This document shows, in pieces, positions 1 to 8,632 of a stretch of 45,217 bases of DNA; the stretch's first letter is position 1, and the number at the start of each line of letters is the position of its first letter. Source of the stretch: Clostridiaceae bacterium (GTDB taxonomy: Bacteria; Bacillota; Clostridia; Saccharofermentanales; DTU023); assembly GCA_012799825.1 (NCBI GenBank), contig JAAZKK010000120.1, forward strand, positions 1 through 45,217, in the 5' to 3' direction. The translations under genes and the position numbers were made by a program. Below the pieces are notes generated by a model that was given only the letters and a program-made list of their open reading frames with translations, was not told the DNA's origin and made no database searches.

Positions 1-178
1 ATAGATCCTCCAAGTGCAAGGGTTTTCCTCAATATCCTGCATTTTGCTTGCACCTATTATACTGGATATAAACCGCTAATCGCCTTATCTCAAGCATTTG
101 ATGCCTGCGCAGTAGGCTCTAAAATAAGTATCAATCTTGAGTATTAAGCAGTCGGAAGCAACTAATAAATGAAACAAA

Positions 179-228
179 AAACGAGGCGTCGATAGCGAGT
201 TGACTTACCCACGATCGGCGCCTTGTTT
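179..228 (-). terminator. Intrinsic terminator (possibly bidirectional)
   Basis: Bases 179-193 pair with 214-228 over 15 positions (13 Watson-Crick and two G-T pairs) around a 20-nt loop. Read on the minus strand the hairpin runs into CGTTTTTTGTTT, a good U-tract, about 150 bases after the stop codon of the reductase gene that ends at 379. Read on the plus strand it ends in TTGTTTCTATT, so it may also stop transcription from the left. The rest of 1-378 shows no gene that I can support. Confidence 0.7.
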
Positions 229-378
229 CTATTAGATTTAGGCGTCAAAACGATACTTTTTTGTTTTCGTCATGCGCGGTCGATTGACATGCTGTATTTT
301 GATTTATTTGCATGACATCATGCGTGGCAACTTTGGGTTGCCATACCTGCTGTCGGTTGCTGCGTTAGACTCAATCGG

Positions 379-2430
379 TTAAATGGCCATTGCGACATCC
401 CACGCACGCCAGATGACCGTGCGGAGATTGCCCACTTGTTTGCAATCGCCCACGAGATGAACTTTTCTGGATGAGTTCAGCGGGGCGGGTTCATAGCCGA
501 CCGACATCAGGACTGTGTCCCCCTCAATCGAAAATGTCCGGCCGTCTTCGTGTTTTACGGTGACACCGGTATCCGTTACTTCCATAAGTTTGCTGTTCAA
601 GTGCACTTCAACATCGTGAAGAGCGAAATATTCACGTAAGTACGATGAGTTTGCAAGACAGACACCACGGACGGCAATAAGGTCATTCATCATTTCAACG
701 ATGATGGGCTGTTTTCCCTTTTGGTGAAGATCGAGTGCGATCTCACAGCCGGAAAGACCGCCGCCGATAACGATGACGCGATTTCCGACTTCTTTCGTGC
801 CATCGAGATATTCACATGCTTCGATCGTCTTCTCGATGCCGGGCACTTGGAGTTGACGCGGTTTTGCGCCGGTTGCAACAATGACTTCGTCGGCGACGAT
901 GGAAGCCGTATCGGTGACATTGGAGTTAAAATGGATCGGAATAGAAAGATCTTGCATTTCCTTGTCGTACCAAGCGAGGAGATCGCGGTCTTTTTCCTTG
1001 AAAGACGGCGCAGCTGCTGCGTTGAAAATGCCGCCGAGCCGGTCCGTTTTTTCATAAATGACGGGTTTGTGACCGCGGAGTTTCAAAACACGGGCAGCCT
1101 CCATGCCGCCGATGCCGCCGCCGATGATGGCAACATCTTTCGGCTGAGATGTAGGCACAATTTTATATTTTTTGGACTGCATCGTTTCCGGGTTGACGGC
1201 GCAGCGCGCCATGCCCGCATTGTCACTAAGTAGCTGGTCGTTGCCGATGCCTTTGTAGCTTGCCATGTTGAAGCAAGCGTTGTGACAGCAAATACAAGGG
1301 CGTATCGACGCCATATCATCGTTCATGAGTTTTGTCACCCATTCAGGATCGCTCAAGAAAGAGCGTGCGACTCCCATGGCATCAATTCTGCCCTCAGCGA
1401 TGGCTTGGGCGCCGACATCAGGCTCCATGCGTCCGGCGCAAACGACGGGGATGTCAACATAGGGTTTGATTTGCTCCACATCCGACAGATTGCAATTCAG
1501 TGGCATATAAGGCGCCGGATGCGACCAATACCACGCGTCGTAAGTGCCATTATCGCAGTTGAGCATATTGTAACCGGCGTCTTGCAGGTATTTTGCTGCC
1601 CGCTTGCTTTCCTCCATATCTCGGCCGACTTCAACATAGTCTTCTCCCGGAAGAGCACCCTGACCAAAACCCTTTGTTTTCGACACGACAGAATAACGCA
1701 GCGAAACGGGAAAATCGTCCCCGCATGCCGCCTTAACCGCCTGTACGATCTCAACAGGGAAGCGGTAACGGTTCTCAAATGATCCGCCATATTCATCAGT
1801 GCGCATATTTGTGTATTTCATCGTAAACTGGTCAAGCAGATACCCTTCATGTACTGCATGCACCTCAATTCCGTCCACGCCGGCATCTTTGCAGCGCTTA
1901 GCCGTCTTCGCGAAAGCATCCACCATTTCATGAATCTCTTCGACAGTCATTGGGCGCGAATAGACCTCATCGAACCAGCGATTCGGCGTTACACTAGCGC
2001 TCGCAGTAAGATAACTCACATCAATCACCGGCTTCACAAGTGCGCGAAGGACTTTATTCTGCAATGCCTTAATCATAATGTCGTTGATGGCAAGCGAACG
2101 TCCAAATCCTGCCGTCAGTTGGATGAACAATTTGCATCCCGTCTTATGAAAATCCTTCATATAATCGGCAAGGCGTTCAAATTTTCGATCCCCCTTATAA
2201 AGCCACTGACCAAAAAGGATATTTCGCACGGGCGCAATACCGGGCAGAATCAACCCAACATTGTTCTTCGCGCGCTCAAGCAGAAAATGAGCCGCCTCTT
2301 CATCAAAATGGTTTGGCTCCATCCATCCGAAAATAGAGGTGCCGCCCATCGAGGTCATGACAATGCGATTCTTAATTTCGAGATTGCCGATATTCCACGG
2401 CGTAAATAAAGGTTTATAAATTTCTTTCAT
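379..2430 (-). CDS. Old-yellow-enzyme/2,4-dienoyl-CoA (enoate) reductase family flavoprotein
   Basis: Large oxidoreductase of 683 residues with the domain order of the FadH/BaiCD/2-enoate reductase family. An FMN-binding TIM barrel (about 1-370) is followed by a [4Fe-4S] site with Cys379, Cys382, Cys386 and Cys410. Then come two dinucleotide-binding folds with GGGIGG (about 437) and GGGLSG (about 556). Family members reduce activated C=C bonds of enoates, enoyl-CoAs or steroids with NAD(P)H, usually in the anaerobic cytoplasm; the substrate cannot be told here. I start at the ATG at 2430 because GGAGGGGGG lies just upstream. An in-frame ATG at 2472 would add 14 basic residues and has no ribosome site. 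The gene stands alone and is followed by a strong terminator. Confidence 0.9.
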   Translation of the reverse strand: MKEIYKPLFTPWNIGNLEIKNRIVMTSMGGTSIFGWMEPNHFDEEAAHFLLERAKNNVGLILPGIAPVRNILFGQWLYKGDRKFERLADYMKDFHKTGCKLFIQLTAGFGRSLAINDIMIKALQNKVLRALVKPVIDVSYLTASASVTPNRWFDEVYSRPMTVEEIHEMVDAFAKTAKRCKDAGVDGIEVHAVHEGYLLDQFTMKYTNMRTDEYGGSFENRYRFPVEIVQAVKAACGDDFPVSLRYSVVSKTKGFGQGALPGEDYVEVGRDMEESKRAAKYLQDAGYNMLNCDNGTYDAWYWSHPAPYMPLNCNLSDVEQIKPYVDIPVVCAGRMEPDVGAQAIAEGRIDAMGVARSFLSDPEWVTKLMNDDMASIRPCICCHNACFNMASYKGIGNDQLLSDNAGMARCAVNPETMQSKKYKIVPTSQPKDVAIIGGGIGGMEAARVLKLRGHKPVIYEKTDRLGGIFNAAAAPSFKEKDRDLLAWYDKEMQDLSIPIHFNSNVTDTASIVADEVIVATGAKPRQLQVPGIEKTIEACEYLDGTKEVGNRVIVIGGGLSGCEIALDLHQKGKQPIIVEMMNDLIAVRGVCLANSSYLREYFALHDVEVHLNSKLMEVTDTGVTVKHEDGRTFSIEGDTVLMSVGYEPAPLNSSRKVHLVGDCKQVGNLRTVIWRAWDVAMAI

Positions 2431-2542
2431 AGATTTCACCCCCCTCCGCAAGAAAGCGATACACCTACTCATAATACTGAAAAGTATGAATAGTGTAGCT
2501 ATTCATCTTCTTGATAGATCTAAACACCATTATACTGAAATA

Positions 2543-2755
2543 CTCAAAAAACAGTACGACAACATGTGTGCCCGAAGATCTCAAAAAACATTAAAAATCA
2601 TGTGTCTTGAAAATCTCGAAGAAACAGTACAAAAGCATGTGCGCTAAAGATCTCGAAGAAACAGAGCAAAACATGTGCGCAGAAGATTTCAAAGAAACAG
2701 TGCAAAAACGCTTGTCTTGAAGATTTCAATGAAACAGTGCAAAAAATGTGCTTAA
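2543..2755. repeat. Degenerate tandem repeat, about 36-bp period, six copies
   Basis: Six head-to-tail units of 35-37 bp begin CTC or TTC, followed by AAAGAAACAGTRCAAAA, ATGTG and GAAGAT. Copies differ at many positions, so the array is old. It lies just upstream of the reductase start and contains no credible ORF. Confidence 0.7.
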
Positions 2756-2870
2756 CCATGCAGAACTATAAAATGTCAGGAACACGCCCCCACAGAAAAC
2801 ATCACTTAAAAAGTACAAAAGCATCCAGTCAACCCTTTTCTTCCCTTTAGCTGCTATCAAACAATCTCAA

Positions 2871-3425
2871 TGACAATTTTTCAATTAGCTTTGATTTTTT
2901 AGTTTTTAGCGTTTGTTTAATGACTCTTGGCGCCATTTTTTCAATTAATACTGATCATTGTTAACCCGAAGTCTCTGACTAACATCCCCGATGCCAATTT
3001 TTCACTTTTAACAGAAAATGATATTTCGGCGGAGACGTTTACTAGAAATATGTGGTCATTTTTTTCACTTTTTATAGACTAACTAACCATAGTGATCTCG
3101 CGCCGTTCCTTTTTTCTCAATTAACTGAAATTTTAACCTTGATCAATTTAGTAAAGCGCGCCTTTTCTCAATTAACTGAAAAACTGACAACTTTGTTTTA
3201 TGTGCTGCCGCTTCTGCTCTATGAAATCGTGAGATTGACACTGAGGAAGTGTGTGCATTTGCAATTAATCTGAATTAACTGAAAAACTGACTTCACTCAC
3301 GGCATGGCAAAATAAGTTTATCTATATTAATTGAAAAATTGGCGTAAGTAACCCTGTTGCTTTGAATTTGTCATCTTTTATTATCCTACTCGATTTCAGT
3401 TTTCTCTTTTAATTGAAAAAATGGT
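2871..3425. repeat. Regularly spaced AATTTTTCAATTAA / TTAATTGAAAAATT elements
   Basis: A short core (CAATTTTTCAATTAA or its complement) recurs with different sequence between copies. On the plus strand the TCAA/TCAC of the core falls at 2881, 2941, 3002, 3065, 3117 and 3168, spacings of 60, 61, 63, 52 and 51 bp. From 3281 the core appears in the opposite sense (GAAAAACTGA at 3281, TTGAAAAATT at 3331, AATTGAAAAA at 3411). The same core is found in other intergenic regions of the window. No gene is seen here. Confidence 0.6.
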
Positions 3426-3636
3426 CATCAAAGGGGAATTACTGCCATTCAAGATTACCTGCCTGCGCTTGGAAGGTAAATTGCCTCAGCGTTAAATATT
3501 TTGCAAATGGAGTGATTTTGAATGAGTCGGTATCGGCTGTTCGTGTTATTATTAAATACAACTTGCACGCATGGATTGCGCTGAACGTGCATTCAATGTG
3601 AAGACTACTGAAGTTGCGCCTGATGCGAGTGTTATT

Positions 3637-3830
3637 GAAGCCACATCTAATGTGAAGGTTTCTGACGTTGCGTCTGATCTAGTGGATGCTGAAGATGTAT
3701 CCAATAGAAGATTACTAATGTTGTGCCTAATGCGAGGTGTTGTTGAAGCCACATCTAATGTGATGGTTTCTGACGTTACATCTGATCTGGCGGATGCTGA
3801 AGATGTATCAATTGTGAATACTTATTGAAG
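3637..3830. repeat. 108-bp direct repeat, nearly two copies
   Basis: The segment starting GAAGCCACATCTAATGTG at 3637 returns at 3745 and stays similar for about 70 bp (TCTGACGTT, GATCTG, GATGCTGAAGATGTATC). The period is a multiple of three, so an open frame runs through it on the plus strand, but there is no ribosome site or recognisable protein and I treat it as non-coding. Weaker copies of GTTGCTGAAGCC and related words continue to about 3910. The remainder up to 4154 holds only the yedF leader. Confidence 0.65.
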
Positions 3831-4154
3831 TTGCGTTTGTTGCGAGAGGTTGCTGAAGCCACAACAGCCACAACTGATATGAGGGATTGCTGAGGCCGCA
3901 TCTGATGTGAAGACTGCTCAAATCGCATTGATACGATGCCTGCTGCAGTCATGCATGATAGGAGGGCTACAAAAAACACATTGTGTCCAAATCAGCGTGA
4001 AGATTGTACAGGCAGGGGTTGTCGCGGTTATATAGTTAGGGGTTGTTTCGATTCTTTCTATGGGTCGAAACCAAATCTTTTAATAGTTAGCGGAAATAGA
4101 ACGCCGCCTAGGCGCCAAAACCCGCACGGACAATTTAGATGAAGGAGTTTTACG

Positions 4155-4799
4155 ATGATTCAAGTTAATGCTATGGGTGACGCTTGCCCACTTCCGGTTG
4201 TTAAAACGAAGAACGCGCTTGAATATTTGACAAGTGCTGATGTGATTGAGACGCTTGTTGACAATGATGTAGCTGTTCAGAATCTGTTAAGGTTCGCGAA
4301 GAACAGAGGTTTAAATGCCGAACAAAAAACATTGGGAGAGAGCGCTTTTGCTGTAGTCATCGACGTCCCGGCATCCTTTTTTGAAGGGAGTGATGCCGAA
4401 AGCGATAAGGAAGTTCCTGAAGAGTATCTGTCGTGTGTTCCTCTCGTCGATGAGAACAAGTCCAAGAAAATTGCTGTCGTGATTTCATCGGATCGGATGG
4501 GGTCAGGCGATGACGCGCTTGGCGAAACGCTCATGAAAAGTTTCATCTACGCTTTAACTCAACAGGATCGCCTTCCTGATCTCATTATTACGTACAATGG
4601 CGGCGTAAAACTAGCCTGTGAAGGTTCGCCTGCACTCGAGGATTTGAAAGATCTGAAGTCTCGAGGCGTGACGATTTTCAGTTGCGGTACTTGTCTCAGT
4701 TTTTATAACCTTACTGATAAATTAGGCGTTGGTGAGGCGACCAATATGTATGAAATCGTTGCGATGATGTTGGAAGCAGATCGAATTGTCAAACCTTAA
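4155..4799 (+). CDS. yedF: YedF-type sulfurtransferase-like selenium metabolism protein
   Basis: Protein of 214 residues. Residues 1-70 form a TusA-like domain with the CPLP motif (Cys11), where TusA proteins carry a persulfide. Residues about 105-205 form a DsrE/DsrF-like domain with a conserved CGTC at 177-180. This two-domain arrangement defines the YedF family, which in anaerobes co-occurs with selenium use and selenium-dependent molybdenum hydroxylases. The likely role is carrying S or Se as a cysteine-bound intermediate. The start is well fixed by AAGGAG upstream of the ATG. The DUF3343 gene begins 3 bases after the stop, so the two are surely co-transcribed, and a cysteine desulfurase that could supply the S or Se follows. 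Confidence 0.88.
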   Translation: MIQVNAMGDACPLPVVKTKNALEYLTSADVIETLVDNDVAVQNLLRFAKNRGLNAEQKTLGESAFAVVIDVPASFFEGSDAESDKEVPEEYLSCVPLVDENKSKKIAVVISSDRMGSGDDALGETLMKSFIYALTQQDRLPDLIITYNGGVKLACEGSPALEDLKDLKSRGVTIFSCGTCLSFYNLTDKLGVGEATNMYEIVAMMLEADRIVKP

Positions 4800-4802
4800 T
4801 TT

Positions 4803-5039
4803 ATGAGACTTAAAGAAGATTGCGTCGTCATCACTTTCGCATCTACAACGGATGCGATGGCGGCGGAGCTTTATTTTAATAAAAAAGCGCTCCGCGGGCG
4901 TCTCATTCCGGTGCCGACGTCAATTACGGCAGGCTGTGGAATGGCATGGAAAGCCCCGGCAGAGGATCGTGATGTGCTTGTGACCGCACTTAGCTGTAGG
5001 GGGCTTCGCTACGATAAGGACTACCGCATGCTCCTTTAA
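4803..5039 (+). CDS. DUF3343 putative Se/S carrier-like protein
   Basis: A 78-residue protein starting 3 bases after yedF and therefore in the same operon. It matches the small DUF3343 family: an N-terminal beta-strand with FASTTDAMAAE, a central proline-rich VPTSITAGCGMAWK segment with one conserved Cys, and a LSCRGLRYDKDYR tail. Family members sit beside yedF and class V aminotransferase-like desulfurases in selenium-using anaerobes. They are thought, mainly from context, to carry sulfur or selenium on cysteine; the biochemistry is not established. No in-frame UGA is seen, so it is not itself a selenoprotein. Confidence 0.8.
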   Translation: MRLKEDCVVITFASTTDAMAAELYFNKKALRGRLIPVPTSITAGCGMAWKAPAEDRDVLVTALSCRGLRYDKDYRMLL

Positions 5040-5052
5040 CATCAAAGCGACT

Positions 5053-5235
5053 GGATCGGATCTAGGATGTTGGATGCACATGCTAATTTAAACACTGTTG
5101 CATCTGTGTTGGATCGTTGTTGATGGATACACAAGCCAATTTAACACTGTTGTGTCTGTATCGGATTTTGGGCGTTAGATGCACATGCTAATTTAACAAC
5201 GTAGCATCTGGATCGGATTTTAGAAGTAAGATGCG
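5053..5235. repeat. Degenerate tandem repeat, 51-58 bp, about 3.5 copies
   Basis: Units begin (G)GATCGGAT and contain GATGCACATGCTAATTTAA, ACACTGTTG and CATCTG, starting near 5053, 5111, 5161 and 5212. They fill the gap between the DUF3343 gene and the cysteine desulfurase. The remaining 5236-5452 shows no gene. Confidence 0.65.
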
Positions 5236-5452
5236 CTCGATGTCGGCCAGAACGTTCCACGGATGAATTTCCCGAGTTAGCTGAGAATATTGAATATTTT
5301 TCATCGTTTGCAGGTCATATAGGTTGTAGATAATTGACAAACGGCTGACAGATGGGATGTAGATGATTTGAAAGACAACAGGCCAGATGAGTTATAGATG
5401 GTCAGATGATGGACATGCACCTATGATCATAGGCAGATGTGAGGTAGTTTCG

Positions 5453-6613
5453 ATGGTTTATCTTGATAATGCGGCGACGACAATGCGCAAGCCTCGTGAA
5501 GTAATCGAAGCGGTTATCCATGCAATGGAAACTGCAGGAAATGCTGCACGGGGCATGGGAGAGGCGGCATTGTGGTCATCGCGTTCTATATTCGAAGCGC
5601 GAATGCAAGTGGCCGATTTTTTCAATGTCAAGCGACCCGATCACGTCATTTTTACATCAAACGCAACCGAAGCGCTCAATATCGCGCTCAACGGATTATT
5701 CGAGAAAGGTGATCATGTCATAACGACAGCACTTGAGCACAACGCGGTGCTTCGACCGCTCTACCGGTTGGAAGAACGTGGAGATATCGCGCTGAGCATT
5801 GTGCCTGCTGACTCTTACGGCAATATTGATATGGATGCGTTTGAGGCTCTGATACGCCCTTTAACGCGCGCGATCGTGGTAACACATGCGTCCAATTTAA
5901 CCGGTAACGTTGTCGATGTGCGCCGTATCGGTCGTCTTGCGCAATCGAGAGGCATTCTCTTCGTTGTTGACGCGGCGCAGACGGCAGGCTCAGTACCTAT
6001 AGATATGGAAAATATTGCCATCGATGTGCTTTGTGTAACGGGACATAAAGGGCTTTTCGGACCGCAGGGCACAGGATGCCTTTGTCTTCGTGATGGTGTC
6101 GATGTTCGTCCTTTCAAAGTCGGCGGCACCGGTGTTCAGTCTTTTAGCAAAACTCAGCCTAAGATGTATCCGGAGCGCCTAGAGGCAGGAACGCTTAATA
6201 CTCACGGTATTGCAGGTCTTGTAGCGGGCATTAACTTTATTCGAAGTGTCGGCATTGAAGAAATTCATCGGCACGAAATGTCTCTTACGCACCGTTTTTA
6301 TGACGGCGTCGTCTCGATCCCTGATATACAGATCTACGGTGACTTTTCAGCTGACGATCGTGCGCCCATTGTGGCGCTTAATTTGGGCGATATTGATTCG
6401 GCGATTGTGGCGGACATGCTGAGCACGTCATACGGTATTGCAACGCGTGCCGGTGCCCACTGCGCCCCAAGAATGCATGAAGCGTTAGGTACGGTATCAC
6501 AAGGTGCCGTTCGTTTCAGTTTTTCTTGGTTCAACACGGAAGATGAGATTGATCGAGCGATTGCCGCGCTGCATGATATCTCGCGGCACGTGGCGTCCGG
6601 CACGCAAGATTAG
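5453..6613 (+). CDS. Cysteine desulfurase (class V aminotransferase fold)
   Basis: A PLP enzyme of 386 residues that removes sulfur (or selenium) from cysteine (or selenocysteine) as an enzyme-bound persulfide. It opens with the family signature YLDNAATT. The PLP lysine is Lys199 in VTGHKGLFG, and the active-site cysteine is Cys337 in RAGAHCAPR, so it looks active. The sequence resembles the SufS/Csd-like group found beside yedF and DUF3343 in selenium-using anaerobes, which suggests it delivers S or Se to those carriers. I use the ATG at 5453, directly before the conserved N-terminus. An open frame reaches back to 5387 but adds unlike residues. A decayed copy of its last 110 bases follows immediately. 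Confidence 0.88.
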   Translation: MVYLDNAATTMRKPREVIEAVIHAMETAGNAARGMGEAALWSSRSIFEARMQVADFFNVKRPDHVIFTSNATEALNIALNGLFEKGDHVITTALEHNAVLRPLYRLEERGDIALSIVPADSYGNIDMDAFEALIRPLTRAIVVTHASNLTGNVVDVRRIGRLAQSRGILFVVDAAQTAGSVPIDMENIAIDVLCVTGHKGLFGPQGTGCLCLRDGVDVRPFKVGGTGVQSFSKTQPKMYPERLEAGTLNTHGIAGLVAGINFIRSVGIEEIHRHEMSLTHRFYDGVVSIPDIQIYGDFSADDRAPIVALNLGDIDSAIVADMLSTSYGIATRAGAHCAPRMHEALGTVSQGAVRFSFSWFNTEDEIDRAIAALHDISRHVASGTQD

Positions 6614-6630
6614 CCTACAAGTCTCAGAAA

Positions 6631-6742
6631 GGTGCCGTTCGTTTCAGTTTTTATTGGTTCAATACGGAAGGATAAGATTGATCGAGCGATTGCCGCGCCG
6701 CACGATATCTCGCGGCACGTGGCATCCGGCGCGCAAGACTAA
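6631..6742 (+). pseudogene. Duplicated 3' end of the cysteine desulfurase gene
   Basis: Bases 6631-6742 repeat 6503-6613, the last 36 codons and stop of the gene just upstream, at an offset of 128 bp. There are about ten substitutions and one inserted base (GAAGGATAAG versus GAAGATGAG) that breaks the frame. A third, weaker remnant (GCGCGCAAGACTAGCAC) appears near 6832. It is a tandem duplication fragment with no start of its own, not an expressed gene. Confidence 0.85.
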
Positions 6743-6901
6743 AGCTTATGCCTAAGCTGTCATCTTCAAGTTTTTCAGACTAGTGCATAAGCTTAGGTCG
6801 TTAGCTTCTATTTCTACAGACCAGCACCTTGCGCGCAAGACTAGCACTTATAGATCTCAGGAACAGCAACGGGAACCAAGGCTAGCGTCCAGCGATCAGG
6901 A

Positions 6902-8173
6902 CTAGCGCATAAGCCTAATCAGGCGTTGTCCGAGTTTATCTTTCATAAAACGGTAGAGGCGGTATAAGACCGGCCGAACGGGGAGGTCGAACTCTCCCAA
7001 ATAAGAGACGATGTGCGGGTCAAAGTGGCTTTTATATTCGAGAAGGCCGTCCTCTAAATCGCCCGAAATACCGCCCATACCGACGTAATCAGTACCTTTT
7101 CGAAATGCTTCGTTCATCGTTGCTACATAAGCCGCGTCCTGTGCGGCAAAGCGTGTGTAATCGCGGTTAAAGCCTGCGTACAGCAATTCGCAGGAACGTC
7201 CGAAAAGCACTGACAAACAACCTGCAAGCAGCGCTCGATCACCTTCTTTTTCGCGCATTTCTTGATAGAAACGCAACGATGATTCACAGGCGTCGAGCTG
7301 TTCTTGGTAGACGCGCCTTTTTTTTGGCGCATTTTCAGGAAGATCAGCAATTCGAGTCTCGATATTCAGTTTTTCTTTTTCTACTCGGGCGACGGCAGTG
7401 GAAAGATCGATGCGCGCAATGTAGAGGATGGAGCCATTACCATAGAGATCCATGAGCCTCTTAAAATATGTTTTATCACGCAAAACGAGGTCTTTAGCTT
7501 CTTCTGTCTTTTCAATGAGATAACAGAAGTCATCGAGATCGTCCGTGTTGCCTCTGTGCACTTCAAGCATTCGCTTTTCAGCATTTTTGAGTGCACGGCG
7601 GCGTCGAGATGTGAGGCGATCCTCGATCAGACGTCCATCGTCGAATGTGATTGCTTGATAACGCGGTTGGATCGTGTCGTATAATCCCTTGGTAAATCCC
7701 TGATGTTGAAATCCGATCGATTCCAAAAGCGCTTTTGCATCGAGTGCCTCAGGATCGACAACATCCTCAAATGTCGCAATAGGCGCAGCATGCGCAACAA
7801 CAGGAGGATCTATCTTAAGAAAAACGCAGCGGTCAGCATGAGCCTGATTTCTTAATTCCGTCATGTAGAAAGCAACAGCCTCGCGCTGTCGGTAGTCCAT
7901 AATAGGACCGCGCGGGATATACCAGAGCGTATGGCCGGACTTGATGCGACGGATGAGAACAAGCGCCGCTGCGATAAGATTATTCCGTTCGTCGTGCAAG
8001 CCGGTAAGTCTGTGCTCCCAGTTGGATTTAACTTCGCCCCATTTAGAGGATTGCAAAAGATTGCAGTGGACGTGCTGCTTTACGAATTCGTCGTATTCAT
8101 AAGGATCGACGTGATCGATATACGTGTAAGCTTTGTGAGCGTTTCTATTAATGATGATTCCCTTTCTCGTCAT
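6902..8173 (-). CDS. FemAB/MurM-family aminoacyltransferase
   Basis: Belongs to the FemABX family, which uses aminoacyl-tRNA to add amino acids to the peptidoglycan stem peptide for interpeptide bridges. The N-terminal half shows NLLQSSKWGEVK. Middle motifs include WYIPRGPI and FLKIDPPV, and the C-terminal half ends in GMGGISGD and YKSHF. A charged helical hairpin (about residues 270-330, VEKEKLNIETRI and YQEQLDACESSL) matches the coiled-coil arm of FemA/FemX. I start at the ATG at 8173. The frame stays open to an ATG at 8230, but those 19 residues lie inside a degenerate 47-bp repeat. The MurJ-like flippase gene upstream on the same strand supports a wall role. Which residue is added cannot be told. 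Confidence 0.85.
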   Translation of the reverse strand: MTRKGIIINRNAHKAYTYIDHVDPYEYDEFVKQHVHCNLLQSSKWGEVKSNWEHRLTGLHDERNNLIAAALVLIRRIKSGHTLWYIPRGPIMDYRQREAVAFYMTELRNQAHADRCVFLKIDPPVVAHAAPIATFEDVVDPEALDAKALLESIGFQHQGFTKGLYDTIQPRYQAITFDDGRLIEDRLTSRRRRALKNAEKRMLEVHRGNTDDLDDFCYLIEKTEEAKDLVLRDKTYFKRLMDLYGNGSILYIARIDLSTAVARVEKEKLNIETRIADLPENAPKKRRVYQEQLDACESSLRFYQEMREKEGDRALLAGCLSVLFGRSCELLYAGFNRDYTRFAAQDAAYVATMNEAFRKGTDYVGMGGISGDLEDGLLEYKSHFDPHIVSYLGEFDLPVRPVLYRLYRFMKDKLGQRLIRLMR

Positions 8174-8305
8174 CGGCTTTCCCAATGTTCGCGCGACGGG
8201 ATGATGCTCTTCTCGTCGTCGATTTCCCAAAGTTTTCGCAGGAGAGCTCTGTCTTACCTGTCGTCTGTTTTCAAATGTCCTCGCGATGGAATACTCATAT
8301 TCTGG
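8160..8305. repeat. Degenerate tandem repeat, about 47 bp, three copies
   Basis: Three units can be aligned: CTTTCTCGTCATCGGCTTTC (8162), CTTCTCGTCGTCGATTTCCC (8209) and CTTACCTGTCGTCTGTTTTC (8252). They overlap the 5' end of the FemAB-type gene and make its start codon uncertain. Confidence 0.55.
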
Positions 8306-8345
8306 TGAGTCGACCGGCTCTTATACTTTAAACTATTTTTTCTTC

Positions 8346-8590
8346 AAGCGGTTCTAACAGTTCTTCCTGAGTTTCGTCCAGTGGCTCTTTCTGCATCTTA
8401 TTTAGCAACTCTTCCTGCATCTAATTTAGAAACTCTTCCCGTGTTTCATGCAGCGGTTCTTTCGGCATCTTATACAGTAACTCTTCCTGAGCTTCATGTA
8501 GCGGTTCTTTCGGCATCTTATACAGTAACTCTTCCTGAGCTTCATGCAGCGGTTCTTTCGGCATATCTTACAATGGTTCTTCCCTCGTTA
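8346..8590. repeat. 48-bp tandem repeat between two cell-wall genes
   Basis: AGCGGTTCTTTCGGCATCTT starts at 8452, 8500 and 8548, exactly 48 bp apart. The 8452 and 8500 copies are almost identical, and weaker 24- and 48-bp units extend back to 8346. On the minus strand the unit translates to a charged 16-residue repeat (EPLHEAQEELLYKMPK), with one TAG interrupting the array. There is no ribosome site, so I record a repeat rather than a gene. Confidence 0.75.
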
Positions 8591-8632
8591 TTTCGCTGAA
8601 TACGCCACATATTTTGCTGTTCAGAAGCTTGT

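Noticed and set aside
721-1233. Open frame of 170 codons opposite the reductase gene
   Set aside because: It is antisense to a well-conserved flavoprotein, has no ribosome site or family features, and several similar shadows occur along the same gene.
2431-2472. Upstream ATG at 2472 for the reductase
   Set aside because: GGAGGGGGG is placed for the ATG at 2430, where the family N-terminus begins.
3571-3828. 85-codon open frame on the plus strand
   Set aside because: It only reflects the 108-bp repeat, lacks a ribosome site and resembles no protein.
5387-5452. Longer start for the cysteine desulfurase
   Set aside because: The extra 22 residues have no homology-like features, and the conserved N-terminus begins right after the ATG at 5453.
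8381-8599. 72-codon plus-strand frame with a 16-residue repeat
   Set aside because: It arises because the 48-bp unit is a multiple of three; no start signal and hydrophobic nonsense-like composition.
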